Shown here piece by piece: positions 28,934 to 37,731 of a stretch of DNA of 64,000 nt. Source of the DNA: Aerococcus sp. HMSC062A02. Its GTDB lineage: Bacteria; Bacillota; Bacilli; Lactobacillales; Aerococcaceae. The position numbers were made by a program, and so were the translations under genes. The DNA lies in assembly GCF_001809535.1 (NCBI RefSeq), contig NZ_KV797910.1, positions 208,560 through 272,559 on the forward strand. Reading direction: 5' to 3'. The stretch's first letter is position 1, and the number at the start of each line of letters is the position of its first letter. Under the pieces are notes generated by a model that was not told the origin of the DNA, did no database searches, and saw nothing but the letters and a program-made list of their open reading frames with translations.

Positions 28934-30649
28934 ATGTTACAGCATCTCACCATTCGTAACTTCGCTATTATTGAAGAACTAGAAATCGATTTTGAAGATG
29001 GGATGACCGTCCTAACGGGAGAGACCGGGGCCGGTAAGTCAATTATCATTGATGCGGTTGGGCTTTTGATTGGAGGTCGGGGGGCTTCTGATTTTATCCG
29101 TTACCATTGTGACTCTTTCTTCTTGTCGGGGATTTTCTTTATGCCAGAGCTCGCAGAGGATGGACATCGCTTGCTTGAAGACTTGAAGATTCCCTTTGAG
29201 GATTCTCAACTGTTGATCAGCCGAGAGATGCACCGGTCAGGGAAGAATGTGATTCGCGTCAATGGGGTGACCTTAACCGTAGCCTTGTTGAAGAAAATTG
29301 GCAGCTACTTGGTAGATATCCACGGCCAAAATGAACACCAAAGTTTAATGGATGCCAGTCGCCATATTGAATTTTTGGATCATTTTGCTGGTAAAAAAAT
29401 CCAAGGTAATCTAGAAGACTTCCAGAAAGAATACGACCACTATCAAAGTTTAAAAGATGAACTGGATCAACTTTCCTTAAATGAACAGGAACTGGCCCAA
29501 CGCCTGGATTTGCTCCGCTTTCAAATTTCGGAAATCGATGCCAGTCAATTGGAAGTTGATGAAGACCAAGTCCTTGAAGAAGAACGCGAAGAACTACAGA
29601 ACTACCAAAAGATTGCGGAAGTCCTACAATTCGTTACAGCTGGTCTCTCCTATGAAGAAGTGAATGTCATCGACCGGTTGGGGCAAATGTCTGGTGAATT
29701 AGCCCGTTTGGCGGGAATGAACCAGCAATTTGACCAGTTTATTGAACAAATGGATGCAGCCTATTATGGCCTCCAAGACCTATCTTCGGATATCCACCAT
29801 TACATGGAGGACATGGTCTATGACCAGGATCGACTCAACCAGATTGAAGAGCGCCTTAATGCCATTCAAAAGTTAAAACGAAAGTACGGACAGACTATTG
29901 AAGAGATCTTAGCCTATGCTGACCAAGCACGGGAAGAATTGGAGCGGCTCGACCACCAAGAGAGCCACCAGGAAGATCTTGAAAGCAAGCTCCAAACGTC
30001 CAAAGATCGCCTGCTTGACTTGGGCCACCAGCTGCATGAAGATAGGAGCCAAGCGGCCAAAGATTTGGAACAAGTCATCATGGACCAGATGAAGGAGCTC
30101 TATATGGCCAAGGCTAAGTTCAAAGTGCAAATTGACCTATCTAACCGTTTCTACAAAAATGGGATGGACCGGGTGGAATTCTATATTGCCACTAACCCAG
30201 GTGAACCTTTTAAAGCTTTAACTAAGGTGGCTTCTGGTGGGGAACTTTCACGCTTGATGCTGGCGATGAAAGCTGTTTTCCAAGAGGCTAAAGGGGTGAC
30301 TTCCATCGTCTTTGATGAGGTCGATACAGGTGTTAGCGGCCGTGTTGCCCAAGCTATAGCAGAGAAAATGTATCAAATTTCATTAGGTGCTCAAGTGCTT
30401 TGCATCAGTCATTTAGCCCAGGTTGCTGCTATGGCAGACCAACAGCTCTACATTCACAAGTCGGAAAAGGATGGGCGGACTATGACCCAAGTTAAAGACC
30501 TGAATCGAGAAGAGCGAGTCGAAGAATTAGCCCGTATTTTAGCCGGCGAACAGATTACAGAAAGTTCACGTCTAGCCGCAGAAGACCAGTTGGACCAAGC
30601 AGCTCAGGATCGCCAAGCCATGCACCAAGCCTATGAGGAGGTTCTATGA
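28934..30649 (+). CDS. recN: DNA repair protein RecN
   Basis: This 571-residue SMC-like ATPase acts in double-strand-break repair and in handling taken-up DNA. Walker A is TGETGAGKSII, the central coiled coils span about residues 150-370, the signature is VASGGELSRLMLA, and Walker B is SIVFDEVDTGVSG. Stop and next start overlap (ATGA). Confidence 0.97.
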   Translation: MLQHLTIRNFAIIEELEIDFEDGMTVLTGETGAGKSIIIDAVGLLIGGRGASDFIRYHCDSFFLSGIFFMPELAEDGHRLLEDLKIPFEDSQLLISREMHRSGKNVIRVNGVTLTVALLKKIGSYLVDIHGQNEHQSLMDASRHIEFLDHFAGKKIQGNLEDFQKEYDHYQSLKDELDQLSLNEQELAQRLDLLRFQISEIDASQLEVDEDQVLEEEREELQNYQKIAEVLQFVTAGLSYEEVNVIDRLGQMSGELARLAGMNQQFDQFIEQMDAAYYGLQDLSSDIHHYMEDMVYDQDRLNQIEERLNAIQKLKRKYGQTIEEILAYADQAREELERLDHQESHQEDLESKLQTSKDRLLDLGHQLHEDRSQAAKDLEQVIMDQMKELYMAKAKFKVQIDLSNRFYKNGMDRVEFYIATNPGEPFKALTKVASGGELSRLMLAMKAVFQEAKGVTSIVFDEVDTGVSGRVAQAIAEKMYQISLGAQVLCISHLAQVAAMADQQLYIHKSEKDGRTMTQVKDLNREERVEELARILAGEQITESSRLAAEDQLDQAAQDRQAMHQAYEEVL

Positions 30650-31590
30650 CTAAAGAGAAACTTATTGTCATCTGTGGCCCCACTGGTGTCGGAAAAACCG
30701 CATTAAGTCTAGATCTTGCGCAAAAATTTTCCGGCGAGGTGGTTAACGGCGATTCCATGCAGGTTTATCGCCACCTAGATATCGGTACCGCTAAAATCAG
30801 TCCAGAAGAATGTGGGACTATTCCCCACCATCTCTTTGATTTACGGGAAGTTCACGAAAGCTATAGTGTGGCCGACTTTAAGCGGGATGCCACAGAAATC
30901 ATCACGAATATCCATGAAAGGGGGCACTTGCCTCTCTTAGTGGGAGGAACGGGTCTCTACCTTGAGGCCTTGCTCTATGATTTTGACTTAGGGGCGGAAG
31001 TTGCTGAGCACCCGGCCTTTCGTGAGGCTATGGCGGACTATGCCGACCAGTATGGACCCTTAGCCCTCCACCAAAAATTGCAAGCCGTTGACCCCGAAGC
31101 AGCGGAAGCCATCCATCCCAATAACCAACGCCGGGTGATTCGAGCGCTTGAAGTGTGCCAGTTTTCGTCAGGTAAATTTTCTGACCAGAAGCAGTCCCGA
31201 CACCAGGACAGTCCTTATGACTTATTAATTATTGCCTTGGTTCGGGACCGGCAGAAGCTCTACGCTCAGATCAACCAGCGAGTGCTTGAAATGGTGGACC
31301 AAGGTCTCCTTGAAGAGGCTAGGTGGCTTTACCAGCAAGACTTACCGTCTGATGCCCAGTCGATGAAGGCCATTGCCTACAAGGAACTCTTTCCCTACCT
31401 GAGCGGTCAAGAGAGACTCGAGGCAGGCATCCAGCGCCTGCAAAAAAATACCCGCCACTATGCCAAAAGACAATTAACTTGGATCCGCCACCGCTTGCCT
31501 GCTGCTCAGACCTATGACCTGGTGGATGATCCCCAAGCAACCGACTACCGGCGCCTAGTCGAAGAAGTTAAGCGCTTCCTTAAAACTTAG
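30646..31590 (+). CDS. miaA: tRNA dimethylallyltransferase
   Basis: This 314-residue enzyme prenylates A37 of UNN-reading tRNAs. P-loop GPTGVGKTALSLDL, the NGDSMQVYRHLDIGTAK segment and the GGTGLYLEAL motif are diagnostic. It is translationally coupled to recN by a 4-bp overlap. Confidence 0.97.
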   Translation: MTKEKLIVICGPTGVGKTALSLDLAQKFSGEVVNGDSMQVYRHLDIGTAKISPEECGTIPHHLFDLREVHESYSVADFKRDATEIITNIHERGHLPLLVGGTGLYLEALLYDFDLGAEVAEHPAFREAMADYADQYGPLALHQKLQAVDPEAAEAIHPNNQRRVIRALEVCQFSSGKFSDQKQSRHQDSPYDLLIIALVRDRQKLYAQINQRVLEMVDQGLLEEARWLYQQDLPSDAQSMKAIAYKELFPYLSGQERLEAGIQRLQKNTRHYAKRQLTWIRHRLPAAQTYDLVDDPQATDYRRLVEEVKRFLKT

Positions 31591-31614
31591 TCACTAGTTA
31601 AGAAAGGAGTCTCT

Positions 31615-32835
31615 ATGCAAGAAGTTATTGCTGTATTATTAGAAGATAAGTCAGAAACTGACCAGGATTTCCAGATGCGTCTAGAAGAGTGCCAAGAATT
31701 AATTAAGACGGCTGGAGGTAAGCTCGTTTGGACTCTAACCCAGAGCCGGGAACATCCTGATCCCAGAACGTATATTGGCCAAGGAAAGTTAGCTGAATTA
31801 TAAACCTTAGCAGAAACCCTGTCTGCTGACCTGATTATTTTTTATGATGCATTGAGCCCTTCACAAGTTCGTAATATTGAGGCAGCCCTGGATTGGCCAG
31901 TGATTGACCGCGTCCAACTCATTTTAGATATCTTTACCTTGCGCGCCCATTCCAAGGAGGCTAAGCTCCAAGTCGCTCTTGTTCAGAATGAATACCTCCT
32001 TCCCCGACTAGCCGGACAGGGTCTGGCCCTTTCGCGTTTGGCCGGGGGTATCGGAACTAGGGGACCGGGGGAGAGCCAGTTAGAGCGTGATCGCCGAACC
32101 CTCCGCGATGCAATTAGTCGAATTAAGAAGCAGTTGAAGGAAGCGGAGAAGCACCGGGAAGTTAGCCGGGAGAGGCGAACGCGTAGCAGCCAATTTAAGA
32201 TTGGTCTTGTTGGCTATACCAATGCTGGCAAGTCCACCATCTTGAATGGCTTGACTGAAGCTGAAACTTACGAAGAAGACCAACTTTTCGCTACCTTGAG
32301 TCCTCTGACTCGGAACTTTACTTTAGAAAATGGCTTTCAGATGACCATAACAGATACGGTGGGCTTTATTCAAGACTTGCCCCCTATGGTGATTGATGCC
32401 TTTCATTCGACTTTGGAAGAGAGTCGAGATGTTGACCTTCTATTGATTGTAATTGACGCGTCTTCACCTCATGCTCAAGCACAAGAGAAGACTGTTTACC
32501 AGCTTTTGGAGGACTTAGATATGCTCCAAATTCCGCATCTATTCGTTTATAATAAGATGGATCGGCTCGAAAGACCAGAGCTGCTTAATCCTTCTTCGCC
32601 TTATGTGGCGATATCTGCTCGGTCTTCCCAGGGCATGGTTAAGTTAGAAGAAGGCATAATCGACCGTCTGCACTCAATGTATGATTATTTTGAACTTAAG
32701 GTTTCTAGCCAGAATGCCTCTTACTATCTTGGACATGCCGATCGAATATATATTGAATCTTTTGAATTTGACGAACTGTCTAATGACTATATGATCAAGG
32801 GCTATAAGCGACCAGATACGCCTTTGAACGGCTAA
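31615..32835 (+). pseudogene. hflX: GTPase HflX interrupted by an in-frame TAA
   Basis: The two halves are in the same frame: 62 codons to a TAA at 31801-31803, then a further open stretch that continues the HflX sequence without loss (GQGKLAEL, stop, TLAETLSADLIIFYDA). The downstream half has the G1 motif VGYTNAGKST, G3 DTVGF and G4 YNKMD. Total length of about 406 codons is normal. A single base change explains the break. A downstream TTG at 31852 could give a truncated GTPase lacking part of the N-terminal domain. TAA is not a selenocysteine codon, so recoding is unlikely. A sequencing error is also possible. Confidence 0.85.
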
Positions 32836-32846
32836 GGATGAACTGG

Positions 32847-32915
32847 GCAAATATTTGTCTAGCTATGATAAACAACCAAGAAATGAGATTCAGGCCTATC
32901 ATATTTGCGCTTTTT
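32847..32915 (+). terminator. Weak terminator after hflX
   Basis: GCAAATAT (32847-32854) pairs with ATATTTGC (32901-32908), followed by GCTTTTT. The loop is long (46 nt), so efficiency is uncertain. Confidence 0.45.
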
Positions 32916-32942
32916 ACTAGCTAATGCTATCCTGACTATAGT
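32913..32942 (+). promoter_or_regulatory. Probable promoter of the MetE-like selenoprotein gene
   Basis: TTTACT (32913-32918), an 18-bp spacer and TATAGT (32937-32942) lie 34 bp before the ATG. Confidence 0.45.
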
Positions 32943-32976
32943 ATAACGAATACTTTGAAAAGAGGAGTTATTAAGC

Positions 32977-34164
32977 ATGAAAGGAAAATTTAAGCCTTTT
33001 TCCACTTCACTGATGGGCTCCTGGCCGCGTAGTGAAGAGTTGTTGGAGGCAAGCCAAACTTATCGTCAGAAAAATTTATCTGATGAAGATTATTCTGCTT
33101 TAGTCAACCAAGAAACAGAAAAGTTAGTTAGAGCCCAAGAGGCTGCTGGGATTGATGTGATTACTAATGGGGAATTAGCACGGGATAATTATATCTCTTT
33201 TGTCGCAGATAAGGTCCCTGGCATTGAGTTGATGTCTGTTGAGGAAGTTATGGCCTTAACGAATGAAGATGATAAGGACCAATTACAAAGCAGCTTAGAA
33301 GAAAGAGATGTTCATAATACAGGAATGAACAACCCAATCTGTACAGGCAAAATAGACACAGATGTTAAGTTAGATACGGATGAAATGCTAGCCTTAAGAC
33401 AAATGACTAATCATCCCTTGAAAGCCACCCTACCTAGTCCCTATTTGTTAACTCGGTCATTGTGGTTAGAAGGGGTTTCAGACAAGGCTTATGCCAGTCG
33501 TGAAGACTTAGGTCAGGATGTTTTAACCCTTATTCTTAATGAGACCAAGCGTTTGCTTGCTATGGGTATTGAAGTTATTCAAATAGATGACCCGATTCTT
33601 GCAGAAGTTGTTTTGTCTGAGGACATGAAGCGGGGCTTTTACTGAGGGGTCTTGTCAGAGAAAGTCAAGTTTGACGAAGAATTAAAATTTGCCCAGTCCT
33701 TAATCAAACCTGTTTTAGACCTTATTCGACCTAGCCAAAGCTTAAGCATGTTGCATGTCTGCCGGGGGAATTATACACGCGATGAAGCGGGTTTATTAGA
33801 AGGCTCTTATGCTCCCTTATCTGACTTTTTTGAAGCAGTGGCTCCTGACATGTTGACTTTAGAATTTTCAACGCCAAGAGCTGGGGAATTAAAAGACCTT
33901 TTCCGGAACGAACACTTAGCTGACCATGTCATGCTAGGGCTTGGTGTGGTCAATCCAAGAACGGATGAGATTGAAAGTATCGATAGTATTGTGGCACGTG
34001 TTGAAGAAGCCTTAGCTTATTTACCTGTTGATCGTATTTGGCTAAACCCTGATTGTGGTTTTGCTACCTTCTCCAATCGCCCAATGAATCAGGACCGGGT
34101 GATCGCCAAGAAGATGCGAGCTCTTTCTCAAGCAAGTCAGCTATTAAGGGACAAATACGCTTAG
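32977..34164 (+). CDS. MetE-like (cobalamin-independent methionine synthase family) protein with probable selenocysteine
   Basis: Two stretches of 222 and 173 codons in one frame are separated only by TGA at 33643-33645 (FY-TGA-GVLSEK). The joined 395-residue product has a single UROD/MetE-type barrel: SLMGSWPR near the N-terminus, IQIDDP in the middle, HVCRGNY with zinc-ligand-like His and Cys, and LNPDCGFATF with the third ligand cysteine. The stretch after the TGA keeps all C-terminal motifs, so the gene does not look decayed. A hairpin follows the TGA at bacterial SECIS distance, and the Sec machinery lies downstream. MetE catalyses methyl transfer to a thiol; the substrate here is unknown. 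The alternative is a nonsense pseudogene. Confidence 0.72.
33643..33675 (+). promoter_or_regulatory. Candidate Sec codon and bSECIS in the MetE-like gene
   Basis: TGA at 33643-33645 is followed by two mutually exclusive hairpins. One is CTTGTC (33651-33656) with GTCAAG (33664-33669), one internal mismatch, loop AGAGAAA. The other is GTCA/TGAC (33664-33667 and 33672-33675) with loop AGTT, about 22 nt after the TGA. Both have a G in the loop as SelB prefers. Stems are short, so this is suggestive only. Confidence 0.5.
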
Positions 34165-34193
34165 TTAGAAGAAGTAAAGATAAAATTGAATCC

Positions 34194-34245
34194 AATGGCT
34201 AAAGGCTTTCTAATAGGAATTAGGGAAGGACTTTAGCCATTTTTT
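34194..34245 (+). terminator. Terminator after the MetE-like gene
   Basis: AATGGCTAAAG (34194-34204) pairs with CTTTAGCCATT (34231-34241), followed by a T-run. Confidence 0.82.
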
Positions 34246-34262
34246 AGAAATGAGGGAAAGCT

Positions 34263-35408
34263 ATGATTTATTTAGATAATGCGGCTACCAGTATCCAAAA
34301 ACCTGTTTGTGTCATTGAAGCGGTAGTGGATGCCATGCATCACTTAGGAAATGCTGGTCGTGGAGCGAACGAAGAGTCGCTTCAAGGTTCACGTACTTTA
34401 TTTAATTGTCGGAGTCAGTTAAACCAATTGATGCATGGGGAGTCGCCTCAGCAGATTGCTTTTGCTTTAAATTCAACTGAAGCATTGAATACGGCCATTC
34501 GCGGGCTTTTTCGGCCGGGTGACCATGTGATTAGTTCAGTGATGGAACACAATTCGGTGCTTCGTCCTCTCTATTCTTTAAAAGACCAGGGCTTGGAACT
34601 GAGCTTGCTACCGTGTGATGACAAAGGACGCCTGGTTATCGAGGACTTGCCCTCTTACATACGTTCGAATACCAAAGGCCTTGTTCTTACCCATGCCTCT
34701 AATCTCACTGGAAACTTGAATCCTATTGAGGATTTAGGGCAGATTGCTCATGAACATGGCTTGTATTTTGTCGTAGATGCTTCCCAAAGCCTGGGGGCCA
34801 TCCCTATAGATGTCCAGGCAGCCCAAGTGGATGTGCTTTGTTTTACTGGGCACAAGAGTTTGCTTGGGCCCCAGGGAACAGGAGGTCTCTATGTGCGTCC
34901 AGGTCTCAATATTCGTCCACTCAAGGCAGGGGGAACAGGGATCGATACCTACAACCATTATCAACCTCAACGTATGCCTGAAGCCCTTGAAGCTGGGACG
35001 CAAAATGGTCACGGTCTAGCGGGTCTGAGTGCAGCAGTTGAGTATATTCTTGATCAAGGGGTAACAAATATTCATGAGAGAGAAGTATCTTTAATCCAGT
35101 ATTTTTATCAAAATTTACAAGATATAGAAGGCCTCCATATTTACGGCGACTTTACAGCTGATCGGGCACCGGTTCTTGCGCTTAATGTCTGGGATATCGA
35201 TTCTTCAGAAATTGCTGAAGACTTAGAAGAAGACTTTGATATTGCCGTACGTTCAGGAGGGCACTGTGCTCCGCTTATGCACCAAGCGTTGGGGACAGCT
35301 GACCAAGGGGCTGTGCGCTTTAGCTTTGGCTACTTTACAAGCAAAGAAGAAGTAGACCAAGCCATCACAGCACTTAAAATTTTAGTTGACCGTTATCGTC
35401 CTGAATAG
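34263..35408 (+). CDS. NifS-like aminotransferase class V protein (cysteine desulfurase/selenocysteine lyase-like, EF2568 type)
   Basis: This 381-residue PLP enzyme begins MIYLDNAATSIQKP. The PLP lysine lies in CFTGHKSLLGPQG and the mobile-loop cysteine in VRSGGHCAPL. The short N-terminus and this loop fit the subfamily named after E. faecalis EF2568 (TIGR01977), commonly encoded next to selD in organisms with selenium-dependent enzymes. By context it would release selenide or persulfide-bound selenium for SelD. No biochemical role is proven for the subfamily, so plain cysteine desulfurase activity is possible. Confidence 0.82.
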   Translation: MIYLDNAATSIQKPVCVIEAVVDAMHHLGNAGRGANEESLQGSRTLFNCRSQLNQLMHGESPQQIAFALNSTEALNTAIRGLFRPGDHVISSVMEHNSVLRPLYSLKDQGLELSLLPCDDKGRLVIEDLPSYIRSNTKGLVLTHASNLTGNLNPIEDLGQIAHEHGLYFVVDASQSLGAIPIDVQAAQVDVLCFTGHKSLLGPQGTGGLYVRPGLNIRPLKAGGTGIDTYNHYQPQRMPEALEAGTQNGHGLAGLSAAVEYILDQGVTNIHEREVSLIQYFYQNLQDIEGLHIYGDFTADRAPVLALNVWDIDSSEIAEDLEEDFDIAVRSGGHCAPLMHQALGTADQGAVRFSFGYFTSKEEVDQAITALKILVDRYRPE

Positions 35409-35420
35409 GAGGTTTTCAAC

Positions 35421-36041
35421 ATGGAATATATCCGATTATATACCCGGCAACATGAAAATTCGCTCTATGAATTAGAGCGCACAGGATCTATTCGAAACAA
35501 AAGCATCTACGTTCGTTTGCACATGGGGCCAGATGCTGATTATTTTGCTGAAAGATATCGCAGCTTTGTTGCGATGGCAGAAGAGCGAATCCCTAGACCA
35601 GAAGGGGTGGAATACCCGATTTGGTGTGCTATAAGTAAGGATACCGCCCGGCTGCCGATTAAAGGGGAATTGCTCTATTGCCTAAGGGTGCCCAAGGATC
35701 AAGTTATTTTTTTTGATGGGCAAAAATGGGACTATGTTTTGAACTATTTGTATATTCCAAGTGATGAGCTAGATAAGTCTGCTTTTAAGCAAGAGCTACA
35801 AGCCCGAGGCCTGCCATCCGCCTATAATATTATAAAGGGTAAATATGCCGGCTTTTATCCTGATCTTGAAGAGAAAATTCGCGCCTCTTGGCCAAGAATA
35901 TTTGACATTGAGGAGCCGTCTCGCTTTAGGGTCCAGGCTAATCTTTGGGAGATTCGACAAGAGTGGATTGAAGACATTATCTATCCAGGGGAAGACTTCG
36001 TTCAAAAGACCCAGGGTAAATTAGATGCTTTTGGACAGTGA
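35421..36041 (+). CDS. DUF3841-like protein, first of a tandem pair
   Basis: This 206-residue soluble protein has no signal peptide. It resembles the DUF3841 family, with motifs YPIWCA and GELLYCLRVPKDQVIFFDGQKWDYVLN. Function is unknown. It is closely related in length and motif order to the next gene (YTRQ, RLHMGPDAD, YPIWC, WDYVLNY, WRIFD/WPRIFD, IYPG), so the pair arose by duplication. It lies 12 bp after the NifS-like gene and 4 bp overlap or close coupling with its partner suggests one transcript. Confidence 0.7.
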   Translation: MEYIRLYTRQHENSLYELERTGSIRNKSIYVRLHMGPDADYFAERYRSFVAMAEERIPRPEGVEYPIWCAISKDTARLPIKGELLYCLRVPKDQVIFFDGQKWDYVLNYLYIPSDELDKSAFKQELQARGLPSAYNIIKGKYAGFYPDLEEKIRASWPRIFDIEEPSRFRVQANLWEIRQEWIEDIIYPGEDFVQKTQGKLDAFGQ

Positions 36042-36049
36042 GGTGCTTT

Positions 36050-36664
36050 ATGCAAACAATTGCTCTTTATACCCGACAGAATGAAAAATCTTTGCAGGAA
36101 CTAAAACGGACAGGGGCTGTGCGCAATAAAGAGATTTATGTCAGACTTCATATGGGTGTGGATGCCGATCATTTTTCTGAACGTTATCGCTGCTTTGTTG
36201 AGATGGCGGAAAAATTTGTATCCCGTCCTCAGGGTGTTGATTACCCAATCTGGTGTACAGCTAATAAGCATTATTGTAAGCGTCCTGTTCAGGGTGAACT
36301 TGTTTACTGCCTCCAAGTTCCCCGAGAAGAAATTATATTCTTTGATAGTCTAAAATGGGACTATGTTCTAAATTATCAGTATTGTCCTAAAAATGAAGCA
36401 GATGCCCGAACTTTCAACCAAAAATTAGAAGCTTTAGGCATCCAAAACATTGTCAACTTATTCCAGAGAAAATATGATGGCATGTATGAAGAGATCAAAC
36501 ATGAGATTAAGAACAGCTGGTCGAGAATATTTGATTTAGAAACGAAAGATCCAGCGATTATCGAAGGAAATATTTGGCAAATTAAAGAGGAGTGGATTCA
36601 GCATATTGTGTATCCAGGAGACTCATTTTTTGAAATCGTTAAGGATATAGAAGATAGCTATTAA
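36050..36664 (+). CDS. DUF3841-like protein, second of a tandem pair
   Basis: This 204-residue paralogue of the preceding gene shares YTRQNEKSLQELKRTG, VRLHMGVDADHF, VDYPIWC, KWDYVLNYQY and IVYPGDSFF. The ATG at MQTIAL is chosen because GAGGTG lies just upstream; four extra codons are possible. Conserved tryptophans and the acidic/aromatic pattern are retained in both copies, so both seem under selection. Function is unknown. Confidence 0.68.
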   Translation: MQTIALYTRQNEKSLQELKRTGAVRNKEIYVRLHMGVDADHFSERYRCFVEMAEKFVSRPQGVDYPIWCTANKHYCKRPVQGELVYCLQVPREEIIFFDSLKWDYVLNYQYCPKNEADARTFNQKLEALGIQNIVNLFQRKYDGMYEEIKHEIKNSWSRIFDLETKDPAIIEGNIWQIKEEWIQHIVYPGDSFFEIVKDIEDSY

Positions 36665-36690
36665 ATGAGTAAATATTTAAAATAAAACAG

Positions 36691-36716
36691 TAAAATGTTA
36701 GACTACTAACATTTTA
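36691..36716 (+). terminator. Hairpin after the DUF3841 pair
   Basis: A perfect 11-bp inverted repeat (TAAAATGTTAG / CTAACATTTTA) with a 4-nt loop is present. The downstream T-run is poor, so it may be a terminator or an operator. Confidence 0.5.
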
Positions 36717-36766
36717 TTAAGCAAAGGTATGGTTAAATATAAGTGTAGAGGAAAACATTAGGAAAA

Positions 36767-36781
36767 ATGTAAGCGCTATAT
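36767..36781. promoter_or_regulatory. cre-like site upstream of the carbamoylsarcosine amidase gene
   Basis: ATGTAAGCGCTATAT matches the degenerate cre consensus WTGNAANCGNWNNCW with one mismatch (A for C at position 14). It is 91 bp upstream of the ATG. Carbon catabolite control of this module would make sense, but chance occurrence is possible. Confidence 0.4.
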
Positions 36782-36871
36782 TTGATTTTAGCCTTGCCCA
36801 AGTGTTTACTTCTCGGAGGCGCTTTCGTAATGCTGTGATATCAGCTTTTGATTTTATTAGGAGGAAAACTA

Positions 36872-37615
36872 ATGACTGAGAAACAAAATCCAGATTACAA
36901 ATATGTTGATGAGTATGGCTTCGATGAAGCAGGTTTAAAAGAAGCCTTTGAAGAAGCACGTAAGATTTATAAAGAACGTGGTTTCATGCGTGAAATGGGT
37001 GTCGGTAAGGCACCAGCCATCACAACAGTTGACATGGCTAGAGCTTGGATGACAGAAGGCCACCCCTTCACTTGTGATCACTCTGAAGAAGTCTGTGCTG
37101 AAGCACTAAAAGTATTAAATGCTGGGCGTAAAGCAGGCATTCCAATCTTTCATACAACGACTGGCTATTGGGGTGAACAGCAATGGGACCTACCACGTTG
37201 GGATGAAAAGATTCCTATGCACACCTTAGATATTCATGATGATTACTGGATGGCTATTGATCCTAAATTAGATCCTCAGCCAGAAGAACCAGTTATTCAT
37301 AAGAAATATGCTTCTAATTTCTTCGGCACCCATTTAAATCAAACCTTGAATTTCTTAGGAGTAGACACTTTGATCGTAATGGGAGCAACAGCATGTGCCT
37401 GTGTACGCCACACCGTAATGGATTCAACAGGTTATGGCTATAAAACATTAATTCCTCGTGGCACAGTTGGCGACCGTGTACCTGGAGTTATTGAATGGAA
37501 CCTCTTTGACATGGAGGCTAAATTTGCTGATGTTTGGGAAGTTGATGAAGTCGTTAAATATTTAGAAGGCATTGATCCTAGCGTTTATACTAAGCATGAA
37601 CGTGCTAATGATTAA
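36872..37615 (+). CDS. N-carbamoylsarcosine amidase-like isochorismatase-family hydrolase
   Basis: This 247-residue cysteine hydrolase fits N-carbamoylsarcosine amidohydrolase, which makes sarcosine, ammonia and CO2. Expected triad residues are visible: D54 in TTVDMARAW, K144/K145 in VIHKKYASNF and C177 in GATACACVRHT. C177 is the number of the catalytic cysteine in the Arthrobacter enzyme as I recall it. The DRVPGVIEWNLFDMEAKF region is also typical. GGAGG precedes the ATG. A hydantoinase and a sarcosine-type reductase unit follow, which supports the substrate assignment. Related N-carbamoyl hydrolases share the fold. Confidence 0.82.
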   Translation: MTEKQNPDYKYVDEYGFDEAGLKEAFEEARKIYKERGFMREMGVGKAPAITTVDMARAWMTEGHPFTCDHSEEVCAEALKVLNAGRKAGIPIFHTTTGYWGEQQWDLPRWDEKIPMHTLDIHDDYWMAIDPKLDPQPEEPVIHKKYASNFFGTHLNQTLNFLGVDTLIVMGATACACVRHTVMDSTGYGYKTLIPRGTVGDRVPGVIEWNLFDMEAKFADVWEVDEVVKYLEGIDPSVYTKHERAND

Positions 37616-37660
37616 ATTAAGACAAATTGCATAGCACTAGGGGCTGTGCCTTAACATATT

Positions 37661-37697
37661 AACCCGTAAGGCCCTGAAGGCAAACTTGCGGGTTTTG
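37661..37697 (+). terminator. Terminator between the amidase and hydantoinase genes
   Basis: AACCCGTAAG pairs with CTTGCGGGTT (37661-37670 and 37685-37694) and is followed by TTGTTT. It implies partial termination before the hydantoinase, or a separate promoter for it. Confidence 0.7.
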
Positions 37698-37731
37698 TTT
37701 ATCTATAATTTCAAAGAAAGAGAGGCAGAAC

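Noticed and set aside
31801-31803. Recoding of the hflX stop
   Set aside because: The codon is TAA, which is not used for selenocysteine or pyrrolysine, so a nonsense mutation or read error is more likely.
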